From Ruminococcus sp. UBA1409 (GTDB taxonomy: Bacteria; Bacillota; Clostridia; Oscillospirales; Ruminococcaceae), in NCBI GenBank assembly GCA_002305045.1, contig DBPX01000020.1, positions 1 to 64,000 on the forward strand: a DNA stretch of 64,000 nucleotides. Reading direction: 5' to 3'. This document shows positions 1-7,923 of this stretch, one piece after another; the stretch's first letter is position 1; the number at the start of each line of letters is the position of its first letter. Below the pieces are notes generated by a model. It was not told the origin of the DNA and searched no databases. It was given only the letters and a program-made list of their open reading frames with translations. A program made the translations under genes and the position numbers.

Positions 1-63
1 TTTTGGGGCAGGGTCTTATTTTTTTCTATCACGCCCAAAATAAATCATTGGAGGTAATGGAAA
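1..63 (+). promoter_or_regulatory. Partial leader of ABC importer operon
   Basis: Only the last bases of the leader are inside the window. TTTTGGG at 1-7 is complementary to CCCAAAA at 34-40, with a T-rich stretch between them, so a hairpin is possible. A strong ribosome binding site (GGAGGT, 51-56) sits 7 bases before the ATG at 64. The promoter and any riboswitch or T-box would lie upstream of the window. Confidence 0.4.
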
Positions 64-1089
64 ATGAAAACGGCATTCAAAAGAACTATTGGTATCTTAC
101 TAGCGGCGACTATGGCTCTGGGACTGTTTGGCTGCGGAGCCTCCGACAACGACGACGGCTACACAATCGGCATATGCAACTATGTCGACGACGCCTCGCT
201 CAACCAGATAGCCGAGAACATCCAGTCGAGGCTTGCTGAGCTTGCGCAGGAGAACGGAGTCACCATCAATGTCGATTACGACAACCCCAACGCTGACGCC
301 GTGGTTATGAATCAGATAATCGAGAACTACATCATGTCCGATGTCGATGTCCTTGTCGGAATCGCAACTCCCGTTGCCATGGCAATGCAGACTGCGGCAG
401 AGGATACTGGAATCCCGGTTGTTTTCTCCGCAGTTTCCGACCCTGTTGCCGCCGGACTGGTCGACAGCCTAGAGGCTCCCGGCTCCTATCTCACGGGAAC
501 AAGCGACTATCTTGACACCAACGCCATCATGAACCTCATCTTCACAATAGACCCCGAGGCTAAAAAGATTGGTCTTTTGTACGACCAGGGACAGGAATCC
601 TCCACCACTGCAATCGCCCAGGCGAAGGAGTACCTTACCTCTAAGGGCGTTGAGGTTGTAGAGCGCACCGGGACCAACAACGAGGAGGTCATACTTGCGG
701 CTCAGGCACTCGTGTCCGACGGCGTGGACGCTGTGTTCACACCCTCTGACAACACCATCATGAAGGCTCAGCTTGCCATCTACGAGATATTCATGGAGGC
801 TAAGATTCCTCACTACGGCGGAGCTGATTCCTTTGCTCTGAACGGCGCCTTCCTGGGCTACGGAGTTGACTATGCAAACCTTGGCAGACAGACCGCCGAC
901 ATGATTTACGAGATAGCCGTAAACGGCAAGGCTCCCCAGGACCTTCCCGTAATGACCTTCGACAACGGTACGGCAACTATAAACACCGAGGTCTCATCGG
1001 CTCTTGGCTACGACTACGACCAGCTTGCGGAGCTTATCGGTCCGCACTGCCTAAAGGTCCAGCCGATTGCAACCGGCGAGAGCTTCTAA
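64..1089 (+). CDS. ABC importer substrate-binding lipoprotein, TrpX-like
   Basis: This 341-residue lipoprotein belongs to the ABC substrate-binding family (ABC_sub_bind, TrpX-like). Such proteins capture a small ligand outside the cell and deliver it to a membrane permease. A positively charged start, a hydrophobic stretch and a lipobox (LFGC, Cys near residue 24) mark it for lipidation. The mature part has the periplasmic-binding-protein fold with two lobes, and GVDAVFTPSDN is typical of this family. The permease and ATPase genes follow directly, so this is the first gene of a complete three-gene importer. Family members have been linked to tryptophan or other aromatic compounds, but the ligand cannot be read from this sequence. 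An ATG with GGAGGT at the right distance fixes the start. Confidence 0.88.
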   Translation: MKTAFKRTIGILLAATMALGLFGCGASDNDDGYTIGICNYVDDASLNQIAENIQSRLAELAQENGVTINVDYDNPNADAVVMNQIIENYIMSDVDVLVGIATPVAMAMQTAAEDTGIPVVFSAVSDPVAAGLVDSLEAPGSYLTGTSDYLDTNAIMNLIFTIDPEAKKIGLLYDQGQESSTTAIAQAKEYLTSKGVEVVERTGTNNEEVILAAQALVSDGVDAVFTPSDNTIMKAQLAIYEIFMEAKIPHYGGADSFALNGAFLGYGVDYANLGRQTADMIYEIAVNGKAPQDLPVMTFDNGTATINTEVSSALGYDYDQLAELIGPHCLKVQPIATGESF

Positions 1090-1133
1090 ATAAAGCCAGG
1101 ACTTAACTTAGCTTCCGAGAGGGATTTTTTGAT

Positions 1134-2069
1134 ATGGATTTTGGTACCTTGCTGGGTCTTGCCCAGTCCGCCGCCGAGCTTGGCCTGATATGCTCGCTGA
1201 CTGCGCTGTCGCTGTATCTGAGCTACAGTATGCTAAATGTCTGCGACCTGTCAACCGACGGCTGCTTCACCCTAGGCGCTGTCGTAGGGGCAAATGTCTC
1301 GCTGAACGGGCATCCGTTCTTGGCTCTGCCCGCCGCAATGCTGGCCGGTATGCTCTCCGGCTTTGTGACCGGCTTTTTGCAGACCAAGATGGGCGTGAAC
1401 TCACTGCTTGCGGGAATTATAGTAAATACCGCTCTATACTCTGTGAATGTCGCTGCGATGGACGGAGCCTCGCTGATACCCCTTAACAAGGCTGACACTG
1501 TTTTTACAAAGGCAAAGGGGCTTTTGGAGGGCAGCTTTATCGAGGAGCAGTATAAGCTTTTGGCGGTCTTGGTGATAGTCGCCGCCGCTGTTGCGGTGCT
1601 GGTAGCGTTTTTAAAGACCAAGCTGGGGATGTCGATTCGCTGTGCGGGAGACAATCCCGACATGGTTAGGTCCTCCTCGATAAACATCGTCCACATGACG
1701 ATAATCGGGCTGTGCGCCTCAAACGCTCTCACCGGGCTGTCTGGCTGCCTGATGGCACAGGCGCAGAAGTCTGTTGACATCAACCTGGGAAACGGTATGC
1801 TGACGATTGCGCTGGCGTCGCTTCTAATCGGCAGGACGCTTATGGGCAGGGGAGGGCTTGCTCTGGGCGGAGTCGGAGTCGTTGTGGGAGCGGTGATATT
1901 CCGCCTTGTATACGCCGCCGCTCTGAGACTGGATATGCCCGCCTTTATGCTCAAGGCTGTCTCGTCGGTGATAGTAGTAGCTGCCATCTCACTGCCATAT
2001 CTTAAAGCCTCCTGGGAGGTACTTCTTAGAAAAATCAGGCATAAAAGGAGGGGACCGGCGGATGCTTAG
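1134..2069 (+). CDS. ABC importer permease, TrpY-like
   Basis: This 311-residue integral membrane protein of the branched-chain-type permease superfamily (BPD_transp_2) has about eight to nine hydrophobic segments spread over its length. It would form the channel for the ligand delivered by the upstream lipoprotein. It ends in a basic tail (LLRKIRHKRR) expected in the cytoplasm. The last 8 bases overlap the start of the ATPase gene, which points to translational coupling. The length is normal for a single-permease transporter of this type, which probably works as a homodimer because only one permease gene is present. Substrate specificity is not visible. Confidence 0.87.
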   Translation: MDFGTLLGLAQSAAELGLICSLTALSLYLSYSMLNVCDLSTDGCFTLGAVVGANVSLNGHPFLALPAAMLAGMLSGFVTGFLQTKMGVNSLLAGIIVNTALYSVNVAAMDGASLIPLNKADTVFTKAKGLLEGSFIEEQYKLLAVLVIVAAAVAVLVAFLKTKLGMSIRCAGDNPDMVRSSSINIVHMTIIGLCASNALTGLSGCLMAQAQKSVDINLGNGMLTIALASLLIGRTLMGRGGLALGGVGVVVGAVIFRLVYAAALRLDMPAFMLKAVSSVIVVAAISLPYLKASWEVLLRKIRHKRRGPADA

Positions 2070-2847
2070 GCTTGAAAACATCGAAAAGACCTTTAACCCC
2101 GGCACTCCCAATGCCAAGACTGCGATAAGGGGTCTGTCGCTCCATCTTGAAAAGGGGGACTTCGTTACGATAATCGGCTCTAACGGAGCCGGAAAGTCCA
2201 CCCTTTTCGGAGCTATAGCCGGCAGCTTCCTAACCGACAGCGGCTCGATATATCTTGACGGCAGGGATATCACCTTCGACCCCGAGCATAAGCGTGCCAA
2301 GCAGATAGGAAGGCTGTTTCAGGACCCGTTAAGAGGCTCTGCGCCAAACATGACGATAGAGGAGAATCTGTTCCTGGCCTCCAGAAAGGGCGGAGCGATG
2401 TCGAGAATCGGCAGGGCGGACAGGGAGATGTTCAAGGAGCGTCTTAGGCTTCTTGACATGGGGCTTGAAAGCAGGCTGACGAGCAAGGTCGGGCTTTTGT
2501 CCGGCGGTCAGCGTCAGGCGCTCACCCTTCTTATGGCTACTATGGTCACCCCCAAGCTTTTGCTGCTTGATGAGCACACTGCGGCTCTTGACCCCGGCAC
2601 TGCCGAAAAGGTCCTTAAGCTCACAAGGTCTATCGTCGAAAATAGCGGGATAACCTGCCTCATGGTTACTCATAATATGCACCAGGCGTTAGAGCTTGGC
2701 AACAGGACGCTTATGATGGCTGATGGGGGGATAGTCCTTGACATTAAGGGCGAGTCAAGAAGCAGCCTGACGGTAAACGATCTTCTTGAGATGTTCAAAA
2801 AGGAGGTCGGACAGGGGCTTGACAACGATAGGATGCTTCTGTCCTAG
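2062..2847 (+). CDS. ABC importer ATPase, TrpZ-like
   Basis: This 261-residue ABC ATPase powers the importer encoded by the two preceding genes. Walker A (GSNGAGKST, about residue 39), the Q-loop (LFQDP), the signature LLSGGQRQ (about residue 146) and Walker B (LLLLDEHTAALDP) are all intact. The DEHTAALD form of Walker B, with His where many ABC proteins have Pro, is usual in ATPases paired with ABC_sub_bind lipoproteins, which supports the grouping. The start overlaps the permease gene by 8 bases. A strong hairpin terminator follows at 2859-2906, so the operon ends here. Confidence 0.9.
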   Translation: MLRLENIEKTFNPGTPNAKTAIRGLSLHLEKGDFVTIIGSNGAGKSTLFGAIAGSFLTDSGSIYLDGRDITFDPEHKRAKQIGRLFQDPLRGSAPNMTIEENLFLASRKGGAMSRIGRADREMFKERLRLLDMGLESRLTSKVGLLSGGQRQALTLLMATMVTPKLLLLDEHTAALDPGTAEKVLKLTRSIVENSGITCLMVTHNMHQALELGNRTLMMADGGIVLDIKGESRSSLTVNDLLEMFKKEVGQGLDNDRMLLS

Positions 2848-2858
2848 AGAAGCAGAAT

Positions 2859-2906
2859 GCGGTGTTTCGTTTAGGAAAATTTTTTCTAACCGAAGCACCG
2901 CTTTTT
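2859..2906 (+). terminator. Terminator of ABC importer operon
   Basis: GCGGTG (2859-2864) pairs with CACCGC (2896-2901). The stem extends inward through TTCG/CGAA and TTTAG/CTAA, and five T follow. It lies just after the ATPase stop. Confidence 0.85.
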
Positions 2907-3060
2907 CTTATGAAATTCGGGAAACTATGGGGCTATTTAAAGGATTATCGACTGTTTTTCAGGCTGAAAGCCGGCTGTTTTTGTACAACCTGCAAAAGCT
3001 CGGGGGAGGTATTTTTCAAAAAATTTGTCTTTGTGGAAATGATTTTTTTGGAAAAAACCC

Positions 3061-3089
3061 TTGACATTTCTCAGCTTCTGTGGCACAAT
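3061..3089 (+). promoter_or_regulatory. Promoter of the diguanylate cyclase gene
   Basis: A perfect -35 (TTGACA, 3061-3066), a 17-base spacer and a weak -10 (CACAAT, 3084-3089) preceded by TG (extended -10). It points to a transcript start near 3096, giving a leader of about 190 bases that contains the five-copy tandem repeat. Confidence 0.6.
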
Positions 3090-3105
3090 TAACATTAATA
3101 AAGTA

Positions 3106-3180
3106 GTCCTTGCGAGGTTAGTCCTTGCGAGGTTAGTCCTTGCGAGGTTAGTCCTTGCGAGGTTAGTCCTTGCGAGGTTA
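3106..3180 (+). repeat. Five perfect 15-bp tandem repeats
   Basis: The unit GTCCTTGCGAGGTTA occurs five times head to tail without a mismatch, followed by a decayed sixth start (GTCC at 3181). Each unit contains CCT-TGCG-AGG, able to form a tiny hairpin. The array lies between the promoter and the start codon of the diguanylate cyclase gene, so it would be transcribed. Fifteen is a multiple of three, but no convincing reading frame uses it. There are no spacers, so it is not a CRISPR. Confidence 0.95.
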
Positions 3181-3289
3181 GTCCCTCGATAAATTTGATA
3201 TGTCCGCCTTTTGTTAAGACGGGTATTTTTTGCTCTGTTTTCTTATTTCGTCATCATTTTGTAGGATTTAAGGAGATGTCATAAAGTCT

Positions 3290-4819
3290 GTGAAGAAATT
3301 AGCTTGGACCGATATTTCACAGCAGGAATTTGTTGAGAGCGCTGTGAGCGTAAACCGTCCGCTGCTGCGGGCAGGTGCAATATTCGGCATTGTTGTCGAG
3401 GCAATAGGAATGTTAAGAGTCCTGTTCCTTTCACAGTCGGGACTCGGCACGCTTAATAACCGCATCTATTTCAGCTTCTATCTTATCCTGTTTTTATCCT
3501 CCCTTGGCTATCTCGTCTTTGACCGTGTGAAGAGCCTTTCCACCGCCGCACTTTACAGGCTCCAGCTCGGCGGGGGAATTTTTCTCATCGCCTGGCACAC
3601 GGTATTTAACATCTACGACATATCCCGCTCGAATGCCGTCGGGAGCTTCACCTTTATCAGCGCACTGTTTTTTTATTCCTCGCTCTTAATATTCAAGCCG
3701 TGGCATACGCTGTCGGTTATATTTGTCTGCTCACTGTCGTTTTTTGTCTGCCTCGCCCATAACTTCAGCTCCGGCGAGCTGATAAACCTGTCGATAACGG
3801 TGGGTCTTTGCGTTATTATACATCTTACAAGATTTAACAGCATAGTCAATCAGGTCAGGAAGGACAAGGCCTTAATAGACGCCAGGCAGGAGCTTAGCGA
3901 CGCAAGGCGTGACTTCAGCCTTTCGATAGAGCAGTACCGTCTGATAAGGCAGAGCGACAACAACATAACCTTCGAGTGGGACATAAAAGAGGACCGTATG
4001 CGCTTCTCCAAGGAGTGGACATACTACTTTGACACTCCCAAGGACATCGACGGCTTCACAGGCTTCGTAGAGAGCACCGAATTAATCGTCGAGAAACAGA
4101 AAAATATCCTCAGGGAGGCTATGAAAAATGTCAGGGCGGGAGCGGCGTATCAGAACTGCGAGATGAGTCTGCCGCTTAAAACCGGCGAGCCCGGCTGGTT
4201 CGAGATTAGCATAATCACCCAAAGGGACACTGCGGGCGAGCCTAAGTGTGCGATAGGAATGCTTGAGGATGTCACCGAGAGCCGCAACAAGCTCAACCAG
4301 ATGGAAATAGATGTCCAGATGGATATGTTTACCGGCGTATGGAATAAGGACGCCATCGAGCGCTACGGCAGGAGGAAGCTGGGCGAGCTTACAGACGGGC
4401 AGTATCTTGCCGCACTCATTTTGGATATGGACGGCTTTAAGAATATAAACGATGTCTACGGTCATCCTGCGGGGGACTACTTCCTTAAGGAGGTAGCAAG
4501 GCTTATGAAGCGAAGCGCTCCCAAGGGCGCAAGGGTCGGAAGAATCGGAGGAGACGAGTTTATCGTCCTTCATGCGACCCACGACATCGAGGGCTTTAAA
4601 AACTACGCCGAGCATCTTATGAGCGTGGTTCCGCTTATCGAGCTGGGAGGAAATATCCCCGGCTGTGCGTGCAGCATAGGCCTTACGGCGGTCGATGGAA
4701 GCGTCCAGCACTACCATATGCTGTATCAGATGGCGGACGACGCTCTGTACGAGGCTAAAAGAAACGGAAAGGGAAGGCTCCATGTCAGCATACCGGCTCT
4801 TGACATCGAGACGGTTTGA
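3290..4819 (+). CDS. Membrane diguanylate cyclase (PAS-GGDEF)
   Basis: This 509-residue enzyme is predicted to make cyclic di-GMP from two GTP at the inner face of the membrane. About six hydrophobic segments fill residues 25-185, a PAS-like domain follows (about 205-335), and a GGDEF domain ends the protein (about 345-500). The catalytic motif GGDEF is intact (in GRIGGDEFIVL). The RxxD inhibitory site, normally a few residues before the motif, is absent, so product inhibition is probably weak. The GTG start has AAGGAG upstream, with a rather long gap of 14 bases. A c-di-GMP riboswitch lies directly downstream, so the product very likely controls the next operon. No stimulus for the membrane or PAS sensor can be deduced. 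Confidence 0.9.
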   Translation: MKKLAWTDISQQEFVESAVSVNRPLLRAGAIFGIVVEAIGMLRVLFLSQSGLGTLNNRIYFSFYLILFLSSLGYLVFDRVKSLSTAALYRLQLGGGIFLIAWHTVFNIYDISRSNAVGSFTFISALFFYSSLLIFKPWHTLSVIFVCSLSFFVCLAHNFSSGELINLSITVGLCVIIHLTRFNSIVNQVRKDKALIDARQELSDARRDFSLSIEQYRLIRQSDNNITFEWDIKEDRMRFSKEWTYYFDTPKDIDGFTGFVESTELIVEKQKNILREAMKNVRAGAAYQNCEMSLPLKTGEPGWFEISIITQRDTAGEPKCAIGMLEDVTESRNKLNQMEIDVQMDMFTGVWNKDAIERYGRRKLGELTDGQYLAALILDMDGFKNINDVYGHPAGDYFLKEVARLMKRSAPKGARVGRIGGDEFIVLHATHDIEGFKNYAEHLMSVVPLIELGGNIPGCACSIGLTAVDGSVQHYHMLYQMADDALYEAKRNGKGRLHVSIPALDIETV

Positions 4820-4828
4820 GTGTATAAT
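4800..4828 (+). promoter_or_regulatory. Consensus promoter of the riboswitch operon
   Basis: TTGACA (4800-4805), a 17-base spacer and TATAAT (4823-4828) match the sigma-A consensus perfectly. The promoter overlaps the last codons of the diguanylate cyclase gene. It would start transcription near 4835, just upstream of the riboswitch aptamer. Confidence 0.88.
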
Positions 4829-4860
4829 ACACCTTGAAGCTGCAAACTAAGCTATAATAT

Positions 4861-4942
4861 AGGTTAGCAAAGCCGTTGAAAGACGGCGACGCAAAGCTGT
4901 GAGTCTACGGCAGGGAATCTGCTAGGATAGTCAAGCTGCAAT
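4861..4942 (+). ncRNA. Cyclic di-GMP-I (GEMM-I) riboswitch aptamer
   Basis: The block at 4867-4897 contains GCAAAGCCG, a GAAA tetraloop region and the hallmark GACGCAAAGC. It is followed by GTCTACGG, TAGGATAG and a GCTGC end, in the order and spacing of the GEMM-I class. The first helix (GCCGT-tgaaag-ACGGC) is perfectly paired. The aptamer sits in the leader between a perfect promoter and the VTC gene. Its 3' conserved strand (AAGCTGCAAT, 4933-4942) is also the 5' arm of the downstream terminator. Ligand binding should therefore block the terminator and turn the operon on; this direction is inferred. Confidence 0.92.
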
Positions 4943-4986
4943 CGGTCCGAGGCGATGCCCTTTGGCTTATTGCAGCTTAATTTTTT
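4933..4986 (+). terminator. Riboswitch expression platform terminator
   Basis: AAGCTGCAAT (4933-4942) pairs with ATTGCAGCTT (4969-4978), followed by AA and six T (4981-4986). It lies 14 bases before the VTC start codon and shares its 5' arm with the aptamer, so the two folds should exclude each other. AAGCTGCAA occurs once more at 4837-4845, before the aptamer, and could compete for the same 3' arm. Confidence 0.85.
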
Positions 4987-4999
4987 AGGGAGAAAAGCT

Positions 5000-5695
5000 A
5001 TGAATGAGGTACTCAGGCAGGAAAAGAAGTACTTTATGAATACCGTCGACATGAAGCGGCTGTCCGGAAGGCTTGAAAAGGTCATGATATCCGACGAGCA
5101 CAACGGCGCAGAGGGCTACATAATCCGCTCTCTTTACTTCGACACCCTAGACGACGGCGACTACGAGGCTAAAATCGACGGTCTGGAGCTTAGAAGAAAG
5201 ATACGGCTAAGAATCTACGACCCAAGCGCAGACTTTGCCATGCTCGAGATGAAGCAAAAGGAAGGCTCGTATCAGAAAAAGAGGTCCTTAAGGGTCTCAA
5301 GGGCGGACGCCGTAGAGCTTACCCACGGCGTATACGACAGCCTGCTTAAATATCCCGACCCGTTTGCCGCCGAGTGCTACTCGCTAATGCATATGCAGCT
5401 GTACCGTCCCAAGACGATAGTGCAGTACAAGAGGAAGGCGTATATCGCCAAGGAGAACAAAATAAGGATAACCTTCGACTCTGACCTTCGGGCGACCGAG
5501 ACGGACATGGAGCTGTTTTCCGACAGGCTGAACATGACTCCCGTTCTGGACCCGTTCAACAGCGTTCTGGAGGTCAAATACAACGGCTTTCTTTTAAGCT
5601 ACATAAAGAAGCTAGTCAACGAGGCGGACAGGTCGGAGCTGTCGGTCAGCAAATACTGCCTGGCAAGATGGGCGACCCTGAAATTTGGATTGTAA
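5000..5695 (+). CDS. VTC-domain protein (polyphosphate polymerase-like)
   Basis: This 231-residue soluble protein has the VTC domain, a triphosphate-tunnel fold. In yeast the fold makes polyphosphate; in bacteria it is often encoded beside DUF4956 and CotH proteins. Family features include the early EKKYFM segment, the RSLYFDT strand, the basic ELRRKIRLRIY strand, EMKQKEG and a late EVKYNG strand, which would line the tunnel with Arg, Lys and Glu. The start is ATG at 5000 with AGGGAG 7 bases upstream; a longer frame would begin inside the riboswitch terminator. It is the first gene after the riboswitch. Its activity here is unknown. It may supply or sense phosphorylated or nucleotide substrates for the CotH kinase. 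Confidence 0.87.
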   Translation: MNEVLRQEKKYFMNTVDMKRLSGRLEKVMISDEHNGAEGYIIRSLYFDTLDDGDYEAKIDGLELRRKIRLRIYDPSADFAMLEMKQKEGSYQKKRSLRVSRADAVELTHGVYDSLLKYPDPFAAECYSLMHMQLYRPKTIVQYKRKAYIAKENKIRITFDSDLRATETDMELFSDRLNMTPVLDPFNSVLEVKYNGFLLSYIKKLVNEADRSELSVSKYCLARWATLKFGL

Positions 5696-5707
5696 AGGAC
5701 TGATACC

Positions 5708-6406
5708 ATGAGACAGATGATTCTTGAGATGTTTGAAAACAGCGGCCAGCTCGACACCGGGACGATAGTCCTAAGGCTTGTCGCAGCGACTATAATAGCG
5801 GCGTTCATTTTCCTGTCGTATGCGATATCGCACTCCGGGAGCATATACAGCCGCAAGTTCAATGTATCGCTGGCGGCGCTGACGGTCATAACCACCGTAG
5901 TAATGATAGTCATAGGAAACAACATAGCGCTGTCGCTGGGAATGGTCGGTGCGCTGTCTATAGTAAGATTCAGGACAGCCATCAAGGACTCCAGGGACAC
6001 TATATACATCTTCTGGGCGATAGTAGTAGGAATCTGCTGCGGAGCGGGCGACTACCTAGTCGGAGCGATAGGCAGCGTATTTGCGTTTTTGGTGCTGTTA
6101 ATCTTCGGGAGAATCAAAAACGACAACAGGGTGCTTTTGGTTATACGCTCCACCAGAATCAACGAGGACAGGATAGAGGCTCTAGTGTTCCAGTATTTCC
6201 AGCGAAAGGCTAACATGAGGGTCAAGAACACCACCGAGACCTATGTAGAGTACATCTACGAGCTGTCAAAGAGCCTGTTAGAAAAGAAAAAGCGCAGCGA
6301 GATACCCGGCGACAGCGAGAAAAAGAGCATAACCGACGCTCTTTACGAGCTTGGGTGCATCGAATACTGCAACATAGTAATGCAAAACGACGAGATAAGC
6401 AGCTAA
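5708..6406 (+). CDS. DUF4956 membrane protein
   Basis: This 232-residue protein has four hydrophobic segments in residues 20-135 and a soluble C-terminal half, as is usual for DUF4956. The conserved-looking stretch SLGMVGALSIVRFRTAIKD lies in the membrane half, and Arg residues in it may face a channel or bind an anion. It starts 13 bases after the VTC stop. DUF4956 proteins regularly occur next to VTC and CotH genes, and no function has been settled. The order VTC-DUF4956-CotH suggests a membrane partner for the VTC protein or the CotH kinase. Confidence 0.85.
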   Translation: MRQMILEMFENSGQLDTGTIVLRLVAATIIAAFIFLSYAISHSGSIYSRKFNVSLAALTVITTVVMIVIGNNIALSLGMVGALSIVRFRTAIKDSRDTIYIFWAIVVGICCGAGDYLVGAIGSVFAFLVLLIFGRIKNDNRVLLVIRSTRINEDRIEALVFQYFQRKANMRVKNTTETYVEYIYELSKSLLEKKKRSEIPGDSEKKSITDALYELGCIEYCNIVMQNDEISS

Positions 6407-6423
6407 ACTCCCGGGAGAACAGT

Positions 6424-7902
6424 ATGAAATACCGCATAATCGGGATATCGGCGGCAGCAGTCCTAATGGTGCTGACGGCAGTGCTTTTAAAGCTGGATTC
6501 CGCCAATCCCAAAAACCGCATACACCAGCACCTCACCGCCCGCCAGCCCGACGCCGGCTGCGACTGCGACGACAGTGAGCTTTGCACCCACCTCCCGCTC
6601 GTGATAATTGATACGGAGGGGCAGGAGATTCCGGGGGAGAATATCGAGGAGAGCATAGTTCCTGAAACCGGTGAATACAACGAGTTTACACTTGGACCGG
6701 ATGGTAGCTCCACGATTCCATGCTCAATTAAGGTAATGGATTCTTCCGTATCCAATAATCATCCGTCTGATGAGGCGGAGCTGGAGAGCTACGGGCGAAT
6801 AAGGATTCGTGGCAACACATCTAGGCTATTTGACAAAAAAGGGTATCTGCTTATCACCACAAAAGAGGATTATCAAACAAGCCAAGACTTGCAAATGCTA
6901 GGGATGAGTTCTCATCATGAATGGGCACTTCACGGACCATTTATGGATAAGTCCCTTATACGCAATTATATGTGGTATAATATCTCTGGCGAGATAATGG
7001 ATTACGCCCCTAATGTGCGATTCTGTGAGGTTATCTTGAATGGGGAATATCTCGGACTTTATGTGATGGTGGAAACCATTACAAACGGAGAAGGCGGCAG
7101 GCTGAATATGACTTTGCCTGACAATGATTACCAGACACAGATTAGCTATGCAATCCGATTGGATCGTGGAAGCAGCAATCCCATCAAAAATGTCGATACA
7201 TTTACAACCTACGCTTATCGCAACCAGCATGTACTAGAAATTGTATATCCCGGAGCCGGAGGGCTGTCGACCGAGCGGGTGGACTTCATTACGAATGATT
7301 TTTCAAGCTTTGAAAAGAGCCTGTATTCCTACGACTACGATACAGAGCCATACGCATATTGGAACTATGCTGATATGGACTCCTTTGCGGAATATTTCAT
7401 CCTAAATGAGTTTATATGCAATTATGAGGTGGGCGCCAGATCGACCTACATTTACAAAGACCTAAAAGGCAAATTCAAGATGTGCATGTGGGATTTAAAT
7501 ACTGTTTGTGGTAACATGGTGGCAGATACAACTATGCACTTTGAAATGCAGTATCTTACATGGTTTTACATGCTCTGCAAGGATGAAAAATTTGTTGACA
7601 GAATCATTGACCGATACCGGGAGCTTCGGCAGACATACCTCAGTGACGAATATCTGCTCGGCTACATTGACGATGTAATAGAGTATCTAGGTCCTGCGAT
7701 TGACAGAAATTTTGAGGTCTGGGGCTACACCTTTGAGGAGTATCTTCCTCTTATACCAGAGGAAAGAAACCCTGAGGATTATGAAGAAGCGGTAAACCAG
7801 ATGAAGGATTTTATCGTAGAGCGTGGGGCATGGATGGATGAAAATATAGAAATATTAAAGCAGTATTGTCATGAATCAAAGGTCAAGAAGTTTAATCACT
7901 AG
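6424..7902 (+). CDS. CotH-like secreted or anchored protein kinase
   Basis: This 492-residue protein has an N-terminal signal anchor (residues 5-24) followed by an external CotH kinase domain. Recognisable blocks are the GRIRIRGNTSR segment, the FMDKSLIRNYMWYNI segment, GEYLGLYVMVE and the MWDLN strand near residue 360. CotH of Bacillus spores phosphorylates coat proteins with atypical kinase chemistry. Related proteins in gut clostridia lie in surface and cellulosome loci. ATG at 6424 is preceded by GGGAGA. Bases from about 6660 to 7890 look more A+T-rich and less AGG/AGA-biased than the flanking genes, hinting at a recombined segment. The substrate is unknown; the adjacent polysaccharide and surface genes suggest an extracellular target. 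Confidence 0.85.
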   Translation: MKYRIIGISAAAVLMVLTAVLLKLDSANPKNRIHQHLTARQPDAGCDCDDSELCTHLPLVIIDTEGQEIPGENIEESIVPETGEYNEFTLGPDGSSTIPCSIKVMDSSVSNNHPSDEAELESYGRIRIRGNTSRLFDKKGYLLITTKEDYQTSQDLQMLGMSSHHEWALHGPFMDKSLIRNYMWYNISGEIMDYAPNVRFCEVILNGEYLGLYVMVETITNGEGGRLNMTLPDNDYQTQISYAIRLDRGSSNPIKNVDTFTTYAYRNQHVLEIVYPGAGGLSTERVDFITNDFSSFEKSLYSYDYDTEPYAYWNYADMDSFAEYFILNEFICNYEVGARSTYIYKDLKGKFKMCMWDLNTVCGNMVADTTMHFEMQYLTWFYMLCKDEKFVDRIIDRYRELRQTYLSDEYLLGYIDDVIEYLGPAIDRNFEVWGYTFEEYLPLIPEERNPEDYEEAVNQMKDFIVERGAWMDENIEILKQYCHESKVKKFNH

Positions 7903-7923
7903 GCACAAAAGGAGGGCGACTGC

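Noticed and set aside
1223..1987. 254-residue open frame antisense to the ABC permease
   Set aside because: Threonine- and proline-rich mirror of a membrane protein gene within a clear three-gene operon.
3106..3180. Short tandem repeats as a CRISPR array
   Set aside because: The 15-bp units touch each other without spacers and no cas genes are present.
4861..4942. Leader RNA as cobalamin, TPP or glycine riboswitch
   Set aside because: The GACGCAAAGC block and helix order are those of GEMM-I, and boxes of the other classes are missing.
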